From SIG565 sp045613385 (GTDB taxonomy: Bacteria; Bacillota; Clostridia; Oscillospirales; Acutalibacteraceae), in the NCBI GenBank assembly GCA_045613385.1, contig JAZLAW010000022.1:1-64000 (forward strand): DNA of 64,000 nucleotides, read 5' to 3'. The notes beneath the pieces are model-generated. The model was not told the DNA's origin and searched no databases. It worked only from the letters and a program-made list of their open reading frames with translations. Shown in pieces: positions 26,994-35,440 of the stretch (the stretch's first letter is position 1; each line of letters begins with the position of its first letter). A program made the position numbers and the translations under genes.

Positions 26994-27022
26994 ATTATAC
27001 CTTTATTGTTCCCTAATTACAA
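26994..27022 (-). promoter_or_regulatory. sigma-A promoter of the LbetaH-NUDIX-RING series
   Basis: On the minus strand, -35 TTGTAA (27017-27022) and -10 TATAAT (26994-26999) have a 17 bp spacer. It is divergent from, and close to, the SRP RNA promoter. Confidence 0.6.
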
Positions 27023-27044
27023 CAAAAATTTTAAAAAGTAACTA

Positions 27045-27073
27045 TTGATATTAATTAAATTTTATATTATAAT
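27045..27073 (+). promoter_or_regulatory. sigma-A promoter of the SRP RNA gene
   Basis: -35 TTGATA (27045-27050) and -10 TATAAT (27068-27073) have a 17 bp spacer, predicting a start near 27080, at the 5' end of the SRP RNA. Confidence 0.75.
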
Positions 27074-27079
27074 AAATAT

Positions 27080-27303
27080 TGTTAGCCGAAACAGTAAAGT
27101 GTATTACTGTTCCTGCACCAAATTAAATTTTGGTGCCGAATATTTAAAAAATAATTATCGTGTGATTCGGCGTGCGAATGGGCGGGTCCTGTGCGACGGG
27201 AAACTACGAACCATGTCAGGCGGGGAACCGAGCAGCATTAAGTAGTTCTTCCTGTGCGCCGCAGTAAATCGGTCCATTCGTGCGTCAAATTACACGATTT
27301 TTT
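27080..27303 (+). ncRNA. ffs: Signal recognition particle RNA (long form, Alu-like 5' part plus S domain)
   Basis: The Ffh-binding core is recognisable: CATGTCAGG, then GGGAACCGAGCAGCA at about 27210-27237, opposite an ACGAAC strand. Flanking arms pair over a long distance (GCGTGCGAATGG near 27170 with CCATTCGTGCG near 27274, and ATCGTGT with ACACGAT). Two small 5' hairpins (ACAGTAA/TTACTGT and CACCAAA/TTTGGTG) fit an Alu domain as in Bacillus scRNA. The RNA ends in ACACGA plus a run of six T. It precedes dnaX-ybaB-recR, the same order as in Bacillus. Ends are estimates. Confidence 0.88.
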
Positions 27304-27317
27304 ATGGGGTGAATTTG

Positions 27318-28928
27318 GTGTCATACAAGGCTTTGTACAGAAAATACCGACCCACAACTTTCTCTGACGTTGTGGGTCAAGAGCATATTACAAAAACATT
27401 GCAAAGCGAACTCGCCTCGGGCAAAATTTTTCACGCATATTTGTTTACAGGTACCCGCGGTACCGGTAAAACAACCTGCGCCAAGATTTTGGCCAAAGCG
27501 GTAAACTGTACTAACTTATCGGGCGGAAATCCGTGTGGCGAGTGTGATTCCTGCCGCGCTATTGAAAACGGCGAAGTTATGGATATCGTAGAAATAGATG
27601 CCGCTTCAAACAACAGTGTCGAAAATATCCGTGAACTCAGAGAACAGGTCAACTTTACCCCCGCACTTGCTAAATACCGCGTTTATATAATCGATGAAGT
27701 GCATATGCTGACTATCAGCGCATTCAATGCGCTTCTCAAAACTCTCGAAGAACCCCCGGCTCACGTAATTTTTATACTAGCAACAACCGAAGTTCATAAG
27801 CTTCCATCCACTATTCTGTCACGTTGTCAGAGATTTGATTTTAAACGTATTGAGCCTAAAATAATTTGCGACAGAATAAAACAGATTGCAGAACTTGAGG
27901 GCTTTGATATTACAGACAGTGCCGCCGCTATGATTGCTTCACTCGCTGACGGCGGTATGAGAGATGCTTTATCTACGCTTGACCTTTGTATTTCTGCCGA
28001 TAAAAACATAACTGAAAAAATCGTAGCTAAAACCTGTGGCCTTGCAGGAAACGATTACTTAATAAAATTTGCAGATTTTATTAAAGATAACGATATACAA
28101 AATCTTTTATTGCTCACCGACCAACTTTATAATTCTTCGGTGGATATGCTAAAACTCTTAAATGACCTTATTTTGCATTACCGAAACTTAATGATTGTAA
28201 AGACTGTTAAAGGTGATCCAAAACCTATAGTTTGCTCAAGTGAACATATGTCGGCTCTTACAAAACAAGCCGAAAACTACAGTATTGAAGATATTGTATT
28301 AACACTTCGTTATCTACAGGATACCACCGTTAAAATGCAAAACGGCAACCGCCGGAGTGAAATGGAACTTATGCTTGTAAAACTGTGTAGTCCTTCACTC
28401 AGACACGATATTGACAGTCTTGAAAGACGTATCGCGGCGCTTGAAAAAATGCCACGAACAATACAGATACCGAGTGAAAAAGAATCGGCACCGCAAACAG
28501 TTGTGCTCGTCACCGAGCCCGAAGAAAAATTAATTTCGCCCGCCATCGAAGAACCCACTTTAGAAGAAGTACCGATAGAGCCGCAAGACGCCGTGCCATC
28601 AGGTATTTTAGGGCAAGATGTGTGGATAGCAATTCTTGATGAACTCGGTAAGAGTGCGCCGCTTCTTCGCGGTATACTCAACAACTCACGTGCCTTTATC
28701 GAAAGAGACTTCTTCTTAGTGGACTGTGAAAACCCACAGTTTGCCGAGCTTATGAATTCTTCTAACGGAAGATATAAAGAAATTTTACGTCGCGCTATTG
28801 AAACCGTTACAGGTAATTCCTACAAATTAGGGCCCTACCGTAAACGTGAAAAGATAAACAGTGATGACCCGCTTCAAGCTTTGCGCAACAAATTAGCAGA
28901 ACTTGAAGTGCCGCAAAAATCAAATTAA
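27318..28928 (+). CDS. dnaX: DNA polymerase III subunits gamma and tau
   Basis: Clamp-loader ATPase of the replisome. The 536 residues have the AAA+ domain with Walker A (GTRGTGKTT, 45-53), a zinc module (Cys64, Cys73, Cys76, Cys79), the DExx box (DEVHML) and sensor motifs, then domain III and a tau-like C-terminal tail. GGGGTG (27306-27311) is best placed for the GTG at 27318, three codons after the first possible start. The T-run of the SRP RNA ends only three bases before this site, so dnaX probably depends on read-through from the SRP promoter. Confidence 0.94.
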   Translation: MSYKALYRKYRPTTFSDVVGQEHITKTLQSELASGKIFHAYLFTGTRGTGKTTCAKILAKAVNCTNLSGGNPCGECDSCRAIENGEVMDIVEIDAASNNSVENIRELREQVNFTPALAKYRVYIIDEVHMLTISAFNALLKTLEEPPAHVIFILATTEVHKLPSTILSRCQRFDFKRIEPKIICDRIKQIAELEGFDITDSAAAMIASLADGGMRDALSTLDLCISADKNITEKIVAKTCGLAGNDYLIKFADFIKDNDIQNLLLLTDQLYNSSVDMLKLLNDLILHYRNLMIVKTVKGDPKPIVCSSEHMSALTKQAENYSIEDIVLTLRYLQDTTVKMQNGNRRSEMELMLVKLCSPSLRHDIDSLERRIAALEKMPRTIQIPSEKESAPQTVVLVTEPEEKLISPAIEEPTLEEVPIEPQDAVPSGILGQDVWIAILDELGKSAPLLRGILNNSRAFIERDFFLVDCENPQFAELMNSSNGRYKEILRRAIETVTGNSYKLGPYRKREKINSDDPLQALRNKLAELEVPQKSN

Positions 28929-28941
28929 AGGAGTTTTATAT

Positions 28942-29283
28942 ATGAAATGCAGAATCCCAAATTCAGGCGGTCCTAATAATATGAATGCCATGCTTAAACA
29001 GGCACAGAAAATGCAGGAAGATATGGCAGCTCTCCAGCAAGACCTTGAAAGCAGAGAATACTCGGCCACTTCTGGCGGCGGTATAGTAAGCGTTACTGTA
29101 GATGGCCGTCACCTTATAAAAAATATTAAAATCAATCCCGATGCTGTAGACCCCGAAGACCCTGAAATGCTTGAAGACCTTATAACTGTTGCTGTCAACG
29201 AAGCTATTACAAATGCCATTAAGACAAGCGAAGAAGAAATGGGTGCAGTCACAAGCGGTCTCAACATACCGGGACTCTTTTAA
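28942..29283 (+). CDS. ybaB: YbaB/EbfC family nucleoid-associated protein
   Basis: Small DNA-binding protein of 113 residues with the family core (MLKQAQKMQEDMAALQQDL, then GGGIVSVTVDGRHLIKNI and DPEMLEDLITVAVNEA). It forms dimers that bind DNA. AAAGGAG upstream fits the ATG at 28942; an upstream in-frame ATG overlaps dnaX and lacks a site. The dnaX-ybaB-recR order is conserved in Firmicutes. Confidence 0.93.
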   Translation: MKCRIPNSGGPNNMNAMLKQAQKMQEDMAALQQDLESREYSATSGGGIVSVTVDGRHLIKNIKINPDAVDPEDPEMLEDLITVAVNEAITNAIKTSEEEMGAVTSGLNIPGLF

Positions 29284-29294
29284 GGTAAACAGTT

Positions 29295-29894
29295 ATGTCA
29301 AATAACATAGTTTCTTTGAATGAGCTTGTTTCTCAATTTGAAAGACTGCCGGGAATCGGCAAAAAGACCGCGCAGAGACTTGCCTATTTTGTTCTCTCTC
29401 AACCGAGCGAATATTCCGAAAAATTTGCCGCGGCGCTTGTAAATGCCAAACAAAAAATACATTACTGTAAATGTTGTCAAGCCTTTACAGACCTTGAAAT
29501 TTGTGATATTTGCTCGAGTGAATCACGCGACCGCACAACCATCTGTGTGGTTGAGCAACCGAAGGACGTTCTGGCATTTGAAAGAACCCGAGAATATAAA
29601 GGATTATATCACGTGCTACACGGTTGTATCTCTCCGCTCGACTCGGTTGGACCTGAGCAGTTGACAGTAAAGGAATTACTGGCGCGTTTGGCAGATGGTG
29701 CGGTACAAGAAGTAATTATGGCAACAAATCCTACGGTAGAAGGCGAAGCTACGGCAAGTTATTTGTCCCGCCTTATAAAGCCTATGGGTATAAAAATTTC
29801 AAGATTGGCTTACGGAATCCCTGTTGGCGGCGACCTTGAATTTGCCGATGAAGTCACCTTATCCCGCGCATTAGATGGAAGAAATGAGATTTAA
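29295..29894 (+). CDS. recR: Recombination protein RecR
   Basis: RecR works with RecO (and RecF) to load RecA at gapped DNA. The 199 residues contain an N-terminal helix-hairpin-helix (RLPGIGKKTAQRLAYF), a four-cysteine zinc finger (CKCC and CDIC, about 57-72) and a Toprim domain (VEQPKDVLAFERT, then MATNPTVEGEATA). Length equals that of the family (about 198). It sits 11 bp after ybaB. Confidence 0.95.
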   Translation: MSNNIVSLNELVSQFERLPGIGKKTAQRLAYFVLSQPSEYSEKFAAALVNAKQKIHYCKCCQAFTDLEICDICSSESRDRTTICVVEQPKDVLAFERTREYKGLYHVLHGCISPLDSVGPEQLTVKELLARLADGAVQEVIMATNPTVEGEATASYLSRLIKPMGIKISRLAYGIPVGGDLEFADEVTLSRALDGRNEI

Positions 29895-29896
29895 GT

Positions 29897-30103
29897 ATGA
29901 CACAAGAAAAAATCAACAGAATTAATGAACTTGCCAAAAAGCAAAAAACAGTCGGACTTACCGAAGAAGAAAAAGCAGAACAATACACTCTTCGCCGCGA
30001 ATATATAGACTCGTTCAAGCGTTCTTTGGAATCGCAACTTGATAATGCCTATATAGTAGAAGCTGACGGCAGTAAAACAAAGGTACAAAAGAAAAAACAA
30101 TGA
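29897..30103 (+). CDS. DUF896 family small protein
   Basis: The 68-residue protein matches DUF896 (Bacillus YnzC/YlaC-type) with the N-terminal helix pair RINELAKKQKTVGLTEEEKAEQ and YIDSFKRSLESQL. It is mostly helical and rich in Lys and Glu. Family function is not established; in Bacillus one member lies in the SOS-inducible yneA operon. Here it starts 2 bp after recR and overlaps the next gene by 4 bp (ATGA), so it belongs to the dnaX-recR transcript. Confidence 0.88.
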   Translation: MTQEKINRINELAKKQKTVGLTEEEKAEQYTLRREYIDSFKRSLESQLDNAYIVEADGSKTKVQKKKQ

Positions 30104-31047
30104 AAATTGTAATTACTGAAGGCGCTGTCCTTACAACCGGCGATATGTCGTTCGATGCGTTTCGCAAATTTGGTGACCTTGTCGTTTACGACAATATGAC
30201 TTATTCCGAGTTATTAAAAGAAATTGTAGACACGGATATTTTGCTCTGCAATAAAATTTCGGTTGATGCCGCTGCATTAAAGTGTGCAAAGGTTCTCAAA
30301 TACGTAGGTACCTTCGCAACGGGATACAACAATATTGATATTGATTATTGTACAAAACACGGTATTACCGTTTGCAACGCAGGAAGTTATTCCTCAAATG
30401 CCGTTGCCCAACAGACATTCGGTTATATTTTAAACCACTATTCAAAAATTTCCGATTACGACAACTTCGTAAAACAGGGTGGTTGGGTTAAAAGTCCGTT
30501 ATTCTCCCCTATCGCCTTTGATACTGATGAGTTGGCCGATAAAACTATCGGTATTATCGGTTTTGGCAGTATAGGGAAAAAAGTTGCTGAAATTGCCCGT
30601 GCATTTGATATGAACGTTATTGTACACACGAGAACTGTGCGTGATGATGGTGTAACAAAATTCGTATCCCTTGATGAGTTACTTGAAAAATCCGATATTG
30701 TAACAGTGCATATACCTTTAACCGAACAGAGCAATAAAATGTTTGACTCCGGACTTTTCAAAAAGTTCAAAAATAATTCTTTCTTTATAAATACTGCGCG
30801 TGGCGGTCTTGTCGATGAAGACGCGTTACTAAATGCGCTCCAAAGCGGTAAACTCTCGGGAGCGGCAGTAGATGTCGTAGCCTATGAGCCTATGAGAGCC
30901 GATTGTCCCCTACTCAAAGCGCCCAACATAACCATCACACCGCACTCAGCCTGGCTGCCATATGAAACAAGAAAGCGGCTTTTTAAGATTGTAGAAAATA
31001 ATATATCGGAGTTTTTAAAAGGAACTCCGATAAATAAGGTAAATTAA
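30100..31047 (+). CDS. D-2-hydroxyacid dehydrogenase
   Basis: NAD-dependent reductase of 2-oxoacids. The 315 residues show the Rossmann motif GIIGFGSIGKKVAEIA, the conserved catalytic Arg region (NTARGGLVDEDAL), a Glu (YEPM) and the His of ITPHSAW. The sequence is closest to glycerate/hydroxypyruvate reductase types, but specificity is uncertain. Its start overlaps the DUF896 stop (ATGA), making it the last gene of the dnaX operon, before the terminator at 31047. Confidence 0.88.
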   Translation: MKIVITEGAVLTTGDMSFDAFRKFGDLVVYDNMTYSELLKEIVDTDILLCNKISVDAAALKCAKVLKYVGTFATGYNNIDIDYCTKHGITVCNAGSYSSNAVAQQTFGYILNHYSKISDYDNFVKQGGWVKSPLFSPIAFDTDELADKTIGIIGFGSIGKKVAEIARAFDMNVIVHTRTVRDDGVTKFVSLDELLEKSDIVTVHIPLTEQSNKMFDSGLFKKFKNNSFFINTARGGLVDEDALLNALQSGKLSGAAVDVVAYEPMRADCPLLKAPNITITPHSAWLPYETRKRLFKIVENNISEFLKGTPINKVN

Positions 31048-31076
31048 AAGGATGAGTCTATTGACTCATCCTTTTA
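31047..31076 (+). terminator. Terminator of the dnaX-recR operon
   Basis: AAAGGATGAGTC and GACTCATCCTTT form a perfect 12-bp stem with a TATT loop, followed by TTTTATT. The T-run overlaps the stop of the convergent SLOG gene, and the A-rich left arm lets it work on both strands. Confidence 0.88.
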
Positions 31077-31631
31077 TTCATCTTCATATATTTCATACGG
31101 CTCATCAAACTCATAGGTGTGCACACCGTTTTCGGCAAGGTTTATTATCTTTTTACCCAATCTATCAGCATAACCCAGAGTCTGTGCCGTACCGCCGCTT
31201 TTACCGTCAAACCAGGTTATAACAAAATCACTGTTATCAACCATATATCTATTACGTTTGGCAAAGCAACCTTTATTATACTCACGGGAAACATATATCA
31301 GCCTATCGCATTTTTTCAATAGATGGTCATATCTTTGTTTCCATTCATCATCAAATTTTTCGCTTTGGTTTTCGTATGGAATTACTGCTACAAGTTCAAT
31401 TTTTGCGGACTTGTATGTACTTTTTAAGAGTGCAACCGTCTCCCCTGCAAGTATATCAAATCCCATTGCCATACCGCAGTAGAACGTAAAACATTCTTGC
31501 TCAGGTAGAGAAAAAACCGCATCGACTAATTTGTTTTCTAACTCAACATATTCTGCATCACATAAAGAAAAATTAAACGGAAACTTATATGGTCTGTATC
31601 CAGTAAAACAACAACTTTTAAATTTGCTCAT
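31074..31631 (-). CDS. SLOG domain protein, DUF1273 (YpsA-like)
   Basis: The 185-residue protein belongs to the SLOG superfamily of nucleotide-ligand-binding Rossmann folds. It has CCFTGYRPYKFPF at the N terminus and FYCGMAMGFDILAGETVALL, the expected ligand loop, near residues 55-75, followed by VAVIPYENQSEKF and RNRYMVDNSDFVITWFDG. Bacillus YpsA of this family affects cell division and stress, but its ligand is unknown. ATG 31631 has AGGTG upstream; an ATG three codons earlier is less well placed. It lies just downstream of the PFOR hairpin. Confidence 0.82.
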   Translation of the reverse strand: MSKFKSCCFTGYRPYKFPFNFSLCDAEYVELENKLVDAVFSLPEQECFTFYCGMAMGFDILAGETVALLKSTYKSAKIELVAVIPYENQSEKFDDEWKQRYDHLLKKCDRLIYVSREYNKGCFAKRNRYMVDNSDFVITWFDGKSGGTAQTLGYADRLGKKIINLAENGVHTYEFDEPYEIYEDE

Positions 31632-31653
31632 CAAAAACACCTAATCTTAAAGC

Positions 31654-31684
31654 AAGCCCGATACTTTCGTATCGGGCTTTTTGT
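31654..31684 (-). terminator. Hairpin terminator after PFOR
   Basis: GCCCGATAC - TTTC - GTATCGGGC is a perfect 9-bp stem located 13 bp beyond the PFOR stop. The T-run is stronger on the plus strand (TTTTTG) than on the minus (TTGCTTT), so some read-through into the SLOG gene is possible. Confidence 0.7.
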
Positions 31685-31697
31685 AGTTTCAGTTAAA

Positions 31698-34600
31698 TTA
31701 CTTACCGTAAACTTCAACCAATTTTTCGAGATGAGCACGACGAGCCTTTGCGGTCTCAGCTGCCATATCGAAGAGTTCTTCAGCGCGTTCAGGGAACGAA
31801 CGTGTAAGTGAAGAGTAACGAGCTTCACCCAAGATGAACTCTTTATAATCTGCAGTAGCAGGTTTGCTGTCTAGCGAGAACGGATTCTTTCCTTCTGCCT
31901 TGAGAGCAGGATTGTAACGGAATAAATCCCAGTATCCGCAATCTACGGCTTTCTTCATTTCTGCCTGACAGTTTACCATACCGCCCTTAATTGAGTGCAT
32001 TTCACAAGGTGAGTAACCGATGATAAGTGACGGACCGTTGTAAGCTTCTGCTTCCTTGATTGCCTTTAAGGTCTGATTCTGGTCAGCGCCCATAGCAATC
32101 TGTGCTACATATACATAACCGTAAGACATAGCGATTTCAGCAAGAGACTTCTTGGAGATTGCTTTACCTGCAGCAGCAAACTGAGCAACCTGACCGATGT
32201 TAGAAGCCTTAGAAGCCTGACCGCCTGTGTTAGAGTAAACTTCGGTATCGAATACCATAATGTTTACATTTTCACCACTTGCAAGAACGTGGTCAACGCC
32301 GCCAAAGCCAATATCGTAAGCCCAACCGTCACCACCGAATATCCATACAGACTTCTTAGAAAGGAATTCTTTCTTAGAAAGGATTTCGGGTGCTACCGGA
32401 CAACCTGCAGCTTCTGCCTTTTCAAGTTCTGCAACGAGAACCTTTGTTGCGGCAGTATTCTTGCTACCGTCATCTAATGTTGCAAGGTAGTTATCAGCAG
32501 CAGCTTTAAACTCAGCAGATGCCTTTTCAGAAGCAGCCATTTCCTTAACTTGTTCGATAAGCTGTTCACGAACGGCCTTTTGACCTAAGTACATACCGTA
32601 ACCGTGTTCAGCGTTATCTTCGAAGAGAGAGTTAGCCCAAGCAGGACCGTGACCTTCAGCATTTGTGGTGTACGGAGATGTGGCAGCAGGACCACCCCAG
32701 ATTGAAGAACAACCTGTGGCGTTAGAGATGTACATTCTGTCACCAAAGAGCTGAGTGATAAGACGTGCATAAGAAGTTTCAGCACAACCTGCGCAAGAGC
32801 CGGAGAACTCAAGAAGCGGTTTCTTGAACTGAGAAGAAATGATATTAGCATCAGATGCAATACCGTCTTTTTCAGTAACATTAGCAACACAGTAGTTGAA
32901 TACATCCTGTTCTGCAAGTTGAGATTCCTGAGAAACCATCTTAAGAGATGCGGTCGGACAAACGCCTACGCAAACTCCGCAACCCATACAATCAAGCGGA
33001 GAAACTGCCAATGTATAGCTGTAGCCCTTGTTTGTAACGAGTTTTTCTTTAACTGCGACCTTGGTGTTTGCAGGAGCAGATGCCATTTCATCAGCGCTTA
33101 ATGCAAACGGACGGATTGTAGCATGCGGACATACAAATGCGCACTTATTACAACCGATACAGGTTTCGTTATTCCATTCAGGTACCATAACTGCAACACC
33201 GCGTTTTTCGTAAGCCGATGCGCCGTGTTCAAATGTACCGTCAGCGTGGTCGATAAATGCAGATACCGGTAAGGAATCACCATCCATAAGACCAACGGGT
33301 TTCATAATATTATCTACCATCTTAACAAGTTTAGCAGGACCGTTTTCTTTTACTGCTGTCTTGTCGTCTGTAGCGTTTGCCCAGTCAGCCGGAACGTCAA
33401 TCTTAACGTAAGCTGTAGCACCCGCATCGATAGCCTTTTCGTTCATTTCAACGATTTCTTTACCCTTCTTCATGAACTTCTGGGCTTTTTCCTTCATGTA
33501 GCCGATAGCTTCTTCGGCAGGAAGAACCTTAGAAAGTGAGAAGAATGCAGACTGAAGAACTGTATTGGTACGTTTACCAAGACCAATCTGAGCTGCCAAA
33601 TCGATAGCATTAACGGTATAGAGCTGAATGTTATTGTTAGCAATATAACGTTTTGCTTGAGCAGGCATATGCTCGTTGAGTTCTTCTGCTGACCACTGGC
33701 AGTTGATAAGGAACACACCGCCGGGCTTAACATCATTAACCATCTTGTAACCCTTGATTACATAAGACGGGTTATGGCAAGCAACGAAGTCAGCTTTATT
33801 GATATAGTAAGGACTCTTGATCGGCTTATCACCAAATCTCAGGTGAGAAATTGTGATACCACCGGTCTTCTTGGAGTCATACTGGAAGTAAGCCTGAACA
33901 TACTTATCGGTATGGTCGCCGATAATCTTGATGGAGTCTTTATTAGCACCAACGGTACCGTCGCCACCGAGACCCCAGAACTTACATTCGATTGTGCCTT
34001 CAGCAGCTGTGTTAGGAGCTTCTTCTTCATCAAGAGAAAGATTTGTAACGTCATCCTTAATACCGATGGTGAACTGAGCCTTAGGTGCATCCTTTGCAAG
34101 TTCTTTGTAAATGGCGAATACGCTTGAAGGTGGAGTGTCTTTTGAACCAAGGCCATAACGACCGCCGATAACGGTGTCAACCTTGCGGCCTGTTGCAGCA
34201 AGAGCGCCAACAACGTCCATAAACAACGGCTCACCAAGTGCGCCAGGTTCTTTGGTACGGTCGAGAACTGCAATAGATTTAACTGTTGCAGGGATAGCTT
34301 CAACCAACTTTTCAGCAGAGAAAGGACGATACAGGCGAACCTTTACGAGACCAACCTTTTCGCCTTTTGCCATTAAGTAGTCAATTACTTCTTCGATAAC
34401 GTCGCAAATAGAGCCCATAGCAATAATTACGCGTTCTGCATCAGCAGCACCGTAGTAGTTGAAGAGTTTATAATCGGTACCAAGTTTGGCATTAACCTTG
34501 TCCATATACTTTTCAACGATGGCAGGCATAGCATCGTAATATTTATTACAAGCTTCTCTGTGCTGGAAGAAAATATCGCCATTTTCGTGTGAACCGCGCA

Positions 34601-35243
34601 TTACAGGATGTGCGGGGTTGAGAGCGCGTTTACGGAATGCAGCAACTGCATCCATATCGCACATTTCTTTAAGATCTTCGTAATCCCAAACCTGAATTTT
34701 CTGAATTTCGTGAGAAGTACGGAAACCATCAAAGAAGCTGATAAAAGGTACGCGGCCTTCGATAGATGCCAAGTGAGCAACTGCACCAAGGTCCATAACT
34801 TCCTGTGTATTTGTTTCAGCGAGCATTGCAAAACCTGTCTGGCGACAAGCATAAACGTCAGAATGGTCACCGAAGATATTAAGAGCGTGACTTGCTACGC
34901 AACGTGCAGATACGTGGAACACGCAAGGCAACAATTCACCTGCAATCTTGTACATATTAGGAATCATAAGTAAGAGACCCTGAGATGCAGTGTAAGTTGT
35001 GGTAAGTGCACCGGCATTAAGAGAGCCGTGTACAGTACCTGCAGCACCTGCTTCTGACTGCATTTCGGAAACCTTAACTGTGGTACCGAAAATGTTTTTA
35101 AGTCCCTGTGCAGACCACTGGTCAACATAGTCAGCCATAGGACTGGACGGAGTAATCGGATAAATACCGGCAACTTCAGTAAACGCATAGGATACGTGAG
35201 CCGCAGCATTATTACCGTCCATAGTTTTGAACTTTCTTGCCAT
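31698..35243 (-). CDS. nifJ: Pyruvate:ferredoxin (flavodoxin) oxidoreductase
   Basis: Converts pyruvate and CoA to acetyl-CoA, CO2 and reduced ferredoxin, the central step of clostridial fermentation. The 1181 residues hold, in order, the pyrimidine-binding domain (ITPSSPMADYVDQW), transketolase-type domains II-III, two [4Fe-4S] sites of the 8-Cys ferredoxin type (CIGCNKCAFVCP and CMGCGVCVGVCP, about 690-760), and the TPP-binding domain with CAGCAETSYARL and GGDGWAYDIGFGG. Length is standard for the homodimeric enzyme. AGGAGG precedes the ATG. An 8-Cys ferredoxin is encoded at 42622-42792. Confidence 0.96.
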   Translation of the reverse strand: MARKFKTMDGNNAAAHVSYAFTEVAGIYPITPSSPMADYVDQWSAQGLKNIFGTTVKVSEMQSEAGAAGTVHGSLNAGALTTTYTASQGLLLMIPNMYKIAGELLPCVFHVSARCVASHALNIFGDHSDVYACRQTGFAMLAETNTQEVMDLGAVAHLASIEGRVPFISFFDGFRTSHEIQKIQVWDYEDLKEMCDMDAVAAFRKRALNPAHPVMRGSHENGDIFFQHREACNKYYDAMPAIVEKYMDKVNAKLGTDYKLFNYYGAADAERVIIAMGSICDVIEEVIDYLMAKGEKVGLVKVRLYRPFSAEKLVEAIPATVKSIAVLDRTKEPGALGEPLFMDVVGALAATGRKVDTVIGGRYGLGSKDTPPSSVFAIYKELAKDAPKAQFTIGIKDDVTNLSLDEEEAPNTAAEGTIECKFWGLGGDGTVGANKDSIKIIGDHTDKYVQAYFQYDSKKTGGITISHLRFGDKPIKSPYYINKADFVACHNPSYVIKGYKMVNDVKPGGVFLINCQWSAEELNEHMPAQAKRYIANNNIQLYTVNAIDLAAQIGLGKRTNTVLQSAFFSLSKVLPAEEAIGYMKEKAQKFMKKGKEIVEMNEKAIDAGATAYVKIDVPADWANATDDKTAVKENGPAKLVKMVDNIMKPVGLMDGDSLPVSAFIDHADGTFEHGASAYEKRGVAVMVPEWNNETCIGCNKCAFVCPHATIRPFALSADEMASAPANTKVAVKEKLVTNKGYSYTLAVSPLDCMGCGVCVGVCPTASLKMVSQESQLAEQDVFNYCVANVTEKDGIASDANIISSQFKKPLLEFSGSCAGCAETSYARLITQLFGDRMYISNATGCSSIWGGPAATSPYTTNAEGHGPAWANSLFEDNAEHGYGMYLGQKAVREQLIEQVKEMAASEKASAEFKAAADNYLATLDDGSKNTAATKVLVAELEKAEAAGCPVAPEILSKKEFLSKKSVWIFGGDGWAYDIGFGGVDHVLASGENVNIMVFDTEVYSNTGGQASKASNIGQVAQFAAAGKAISKKSLAEIAMSYGYVYVAQIAMGADQNQTLKAIKEAEAYNGPSLIIGYSPCEMHSIKGGMVNCQAEMKKAVDCGYWDLFRYNPALKAEGKNPFSLDSKPATADYKEFILGEARYSSLTRSFPERAEELFDMAAETAKARRAHLEKLVEVYGK

Positions 35244-35297
35244 TTGGAAAATTCCTCCTTATTTATTCTGCGAAACCGACGGTTTCATACATAATAT

Positions 35298-35326
35298 ATG
35301 ATACTACTTTTCACAAAATAAGTAAA
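35298..35326 (-). promoter_or_regulatory. Candidate sigma-A promoter of PFOR
   Basis: On the minus strand, -35 TTTACT (35321-35326) and -10 TATCAT (35298-35303) have a 17 bp spacer. A small hairpin (GAAACC/GGTTTC, 35273-35287) lies in the 5' UTR. Confidence 0.5.
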
Positions 35327-35376
35327 TAGTTTTTTTGTATTTTTTTAAGTGATTTATTACCTTTTTTGTAAAAATA

Positions 35377-35405
35377 TTGACTTTTTATCTAAAAGAAGGT
35401 ATTAT
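35377..35405 (+). promoter_or_regulatory. sigma-A promoter of the CNNM/CorC gene
   Basis: -35 TTGACT (35377-35382) and -10 TATTAT (35400-35405) have a 17 bp spacer, about 36 bp before the start codon. Confidence 0.75.
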
Positions 35406-35440
35406 AAAGGAAATATATTAAGAAATGGAGTTTTATTAAA

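Noticed and set aside
33839..34303. A 154-codon minus-strand frame inside PFOR in another frame
   Set aside because: It is Leu/Ser-rich shadow sequence; the PFOR frame is continuous and conserved here.
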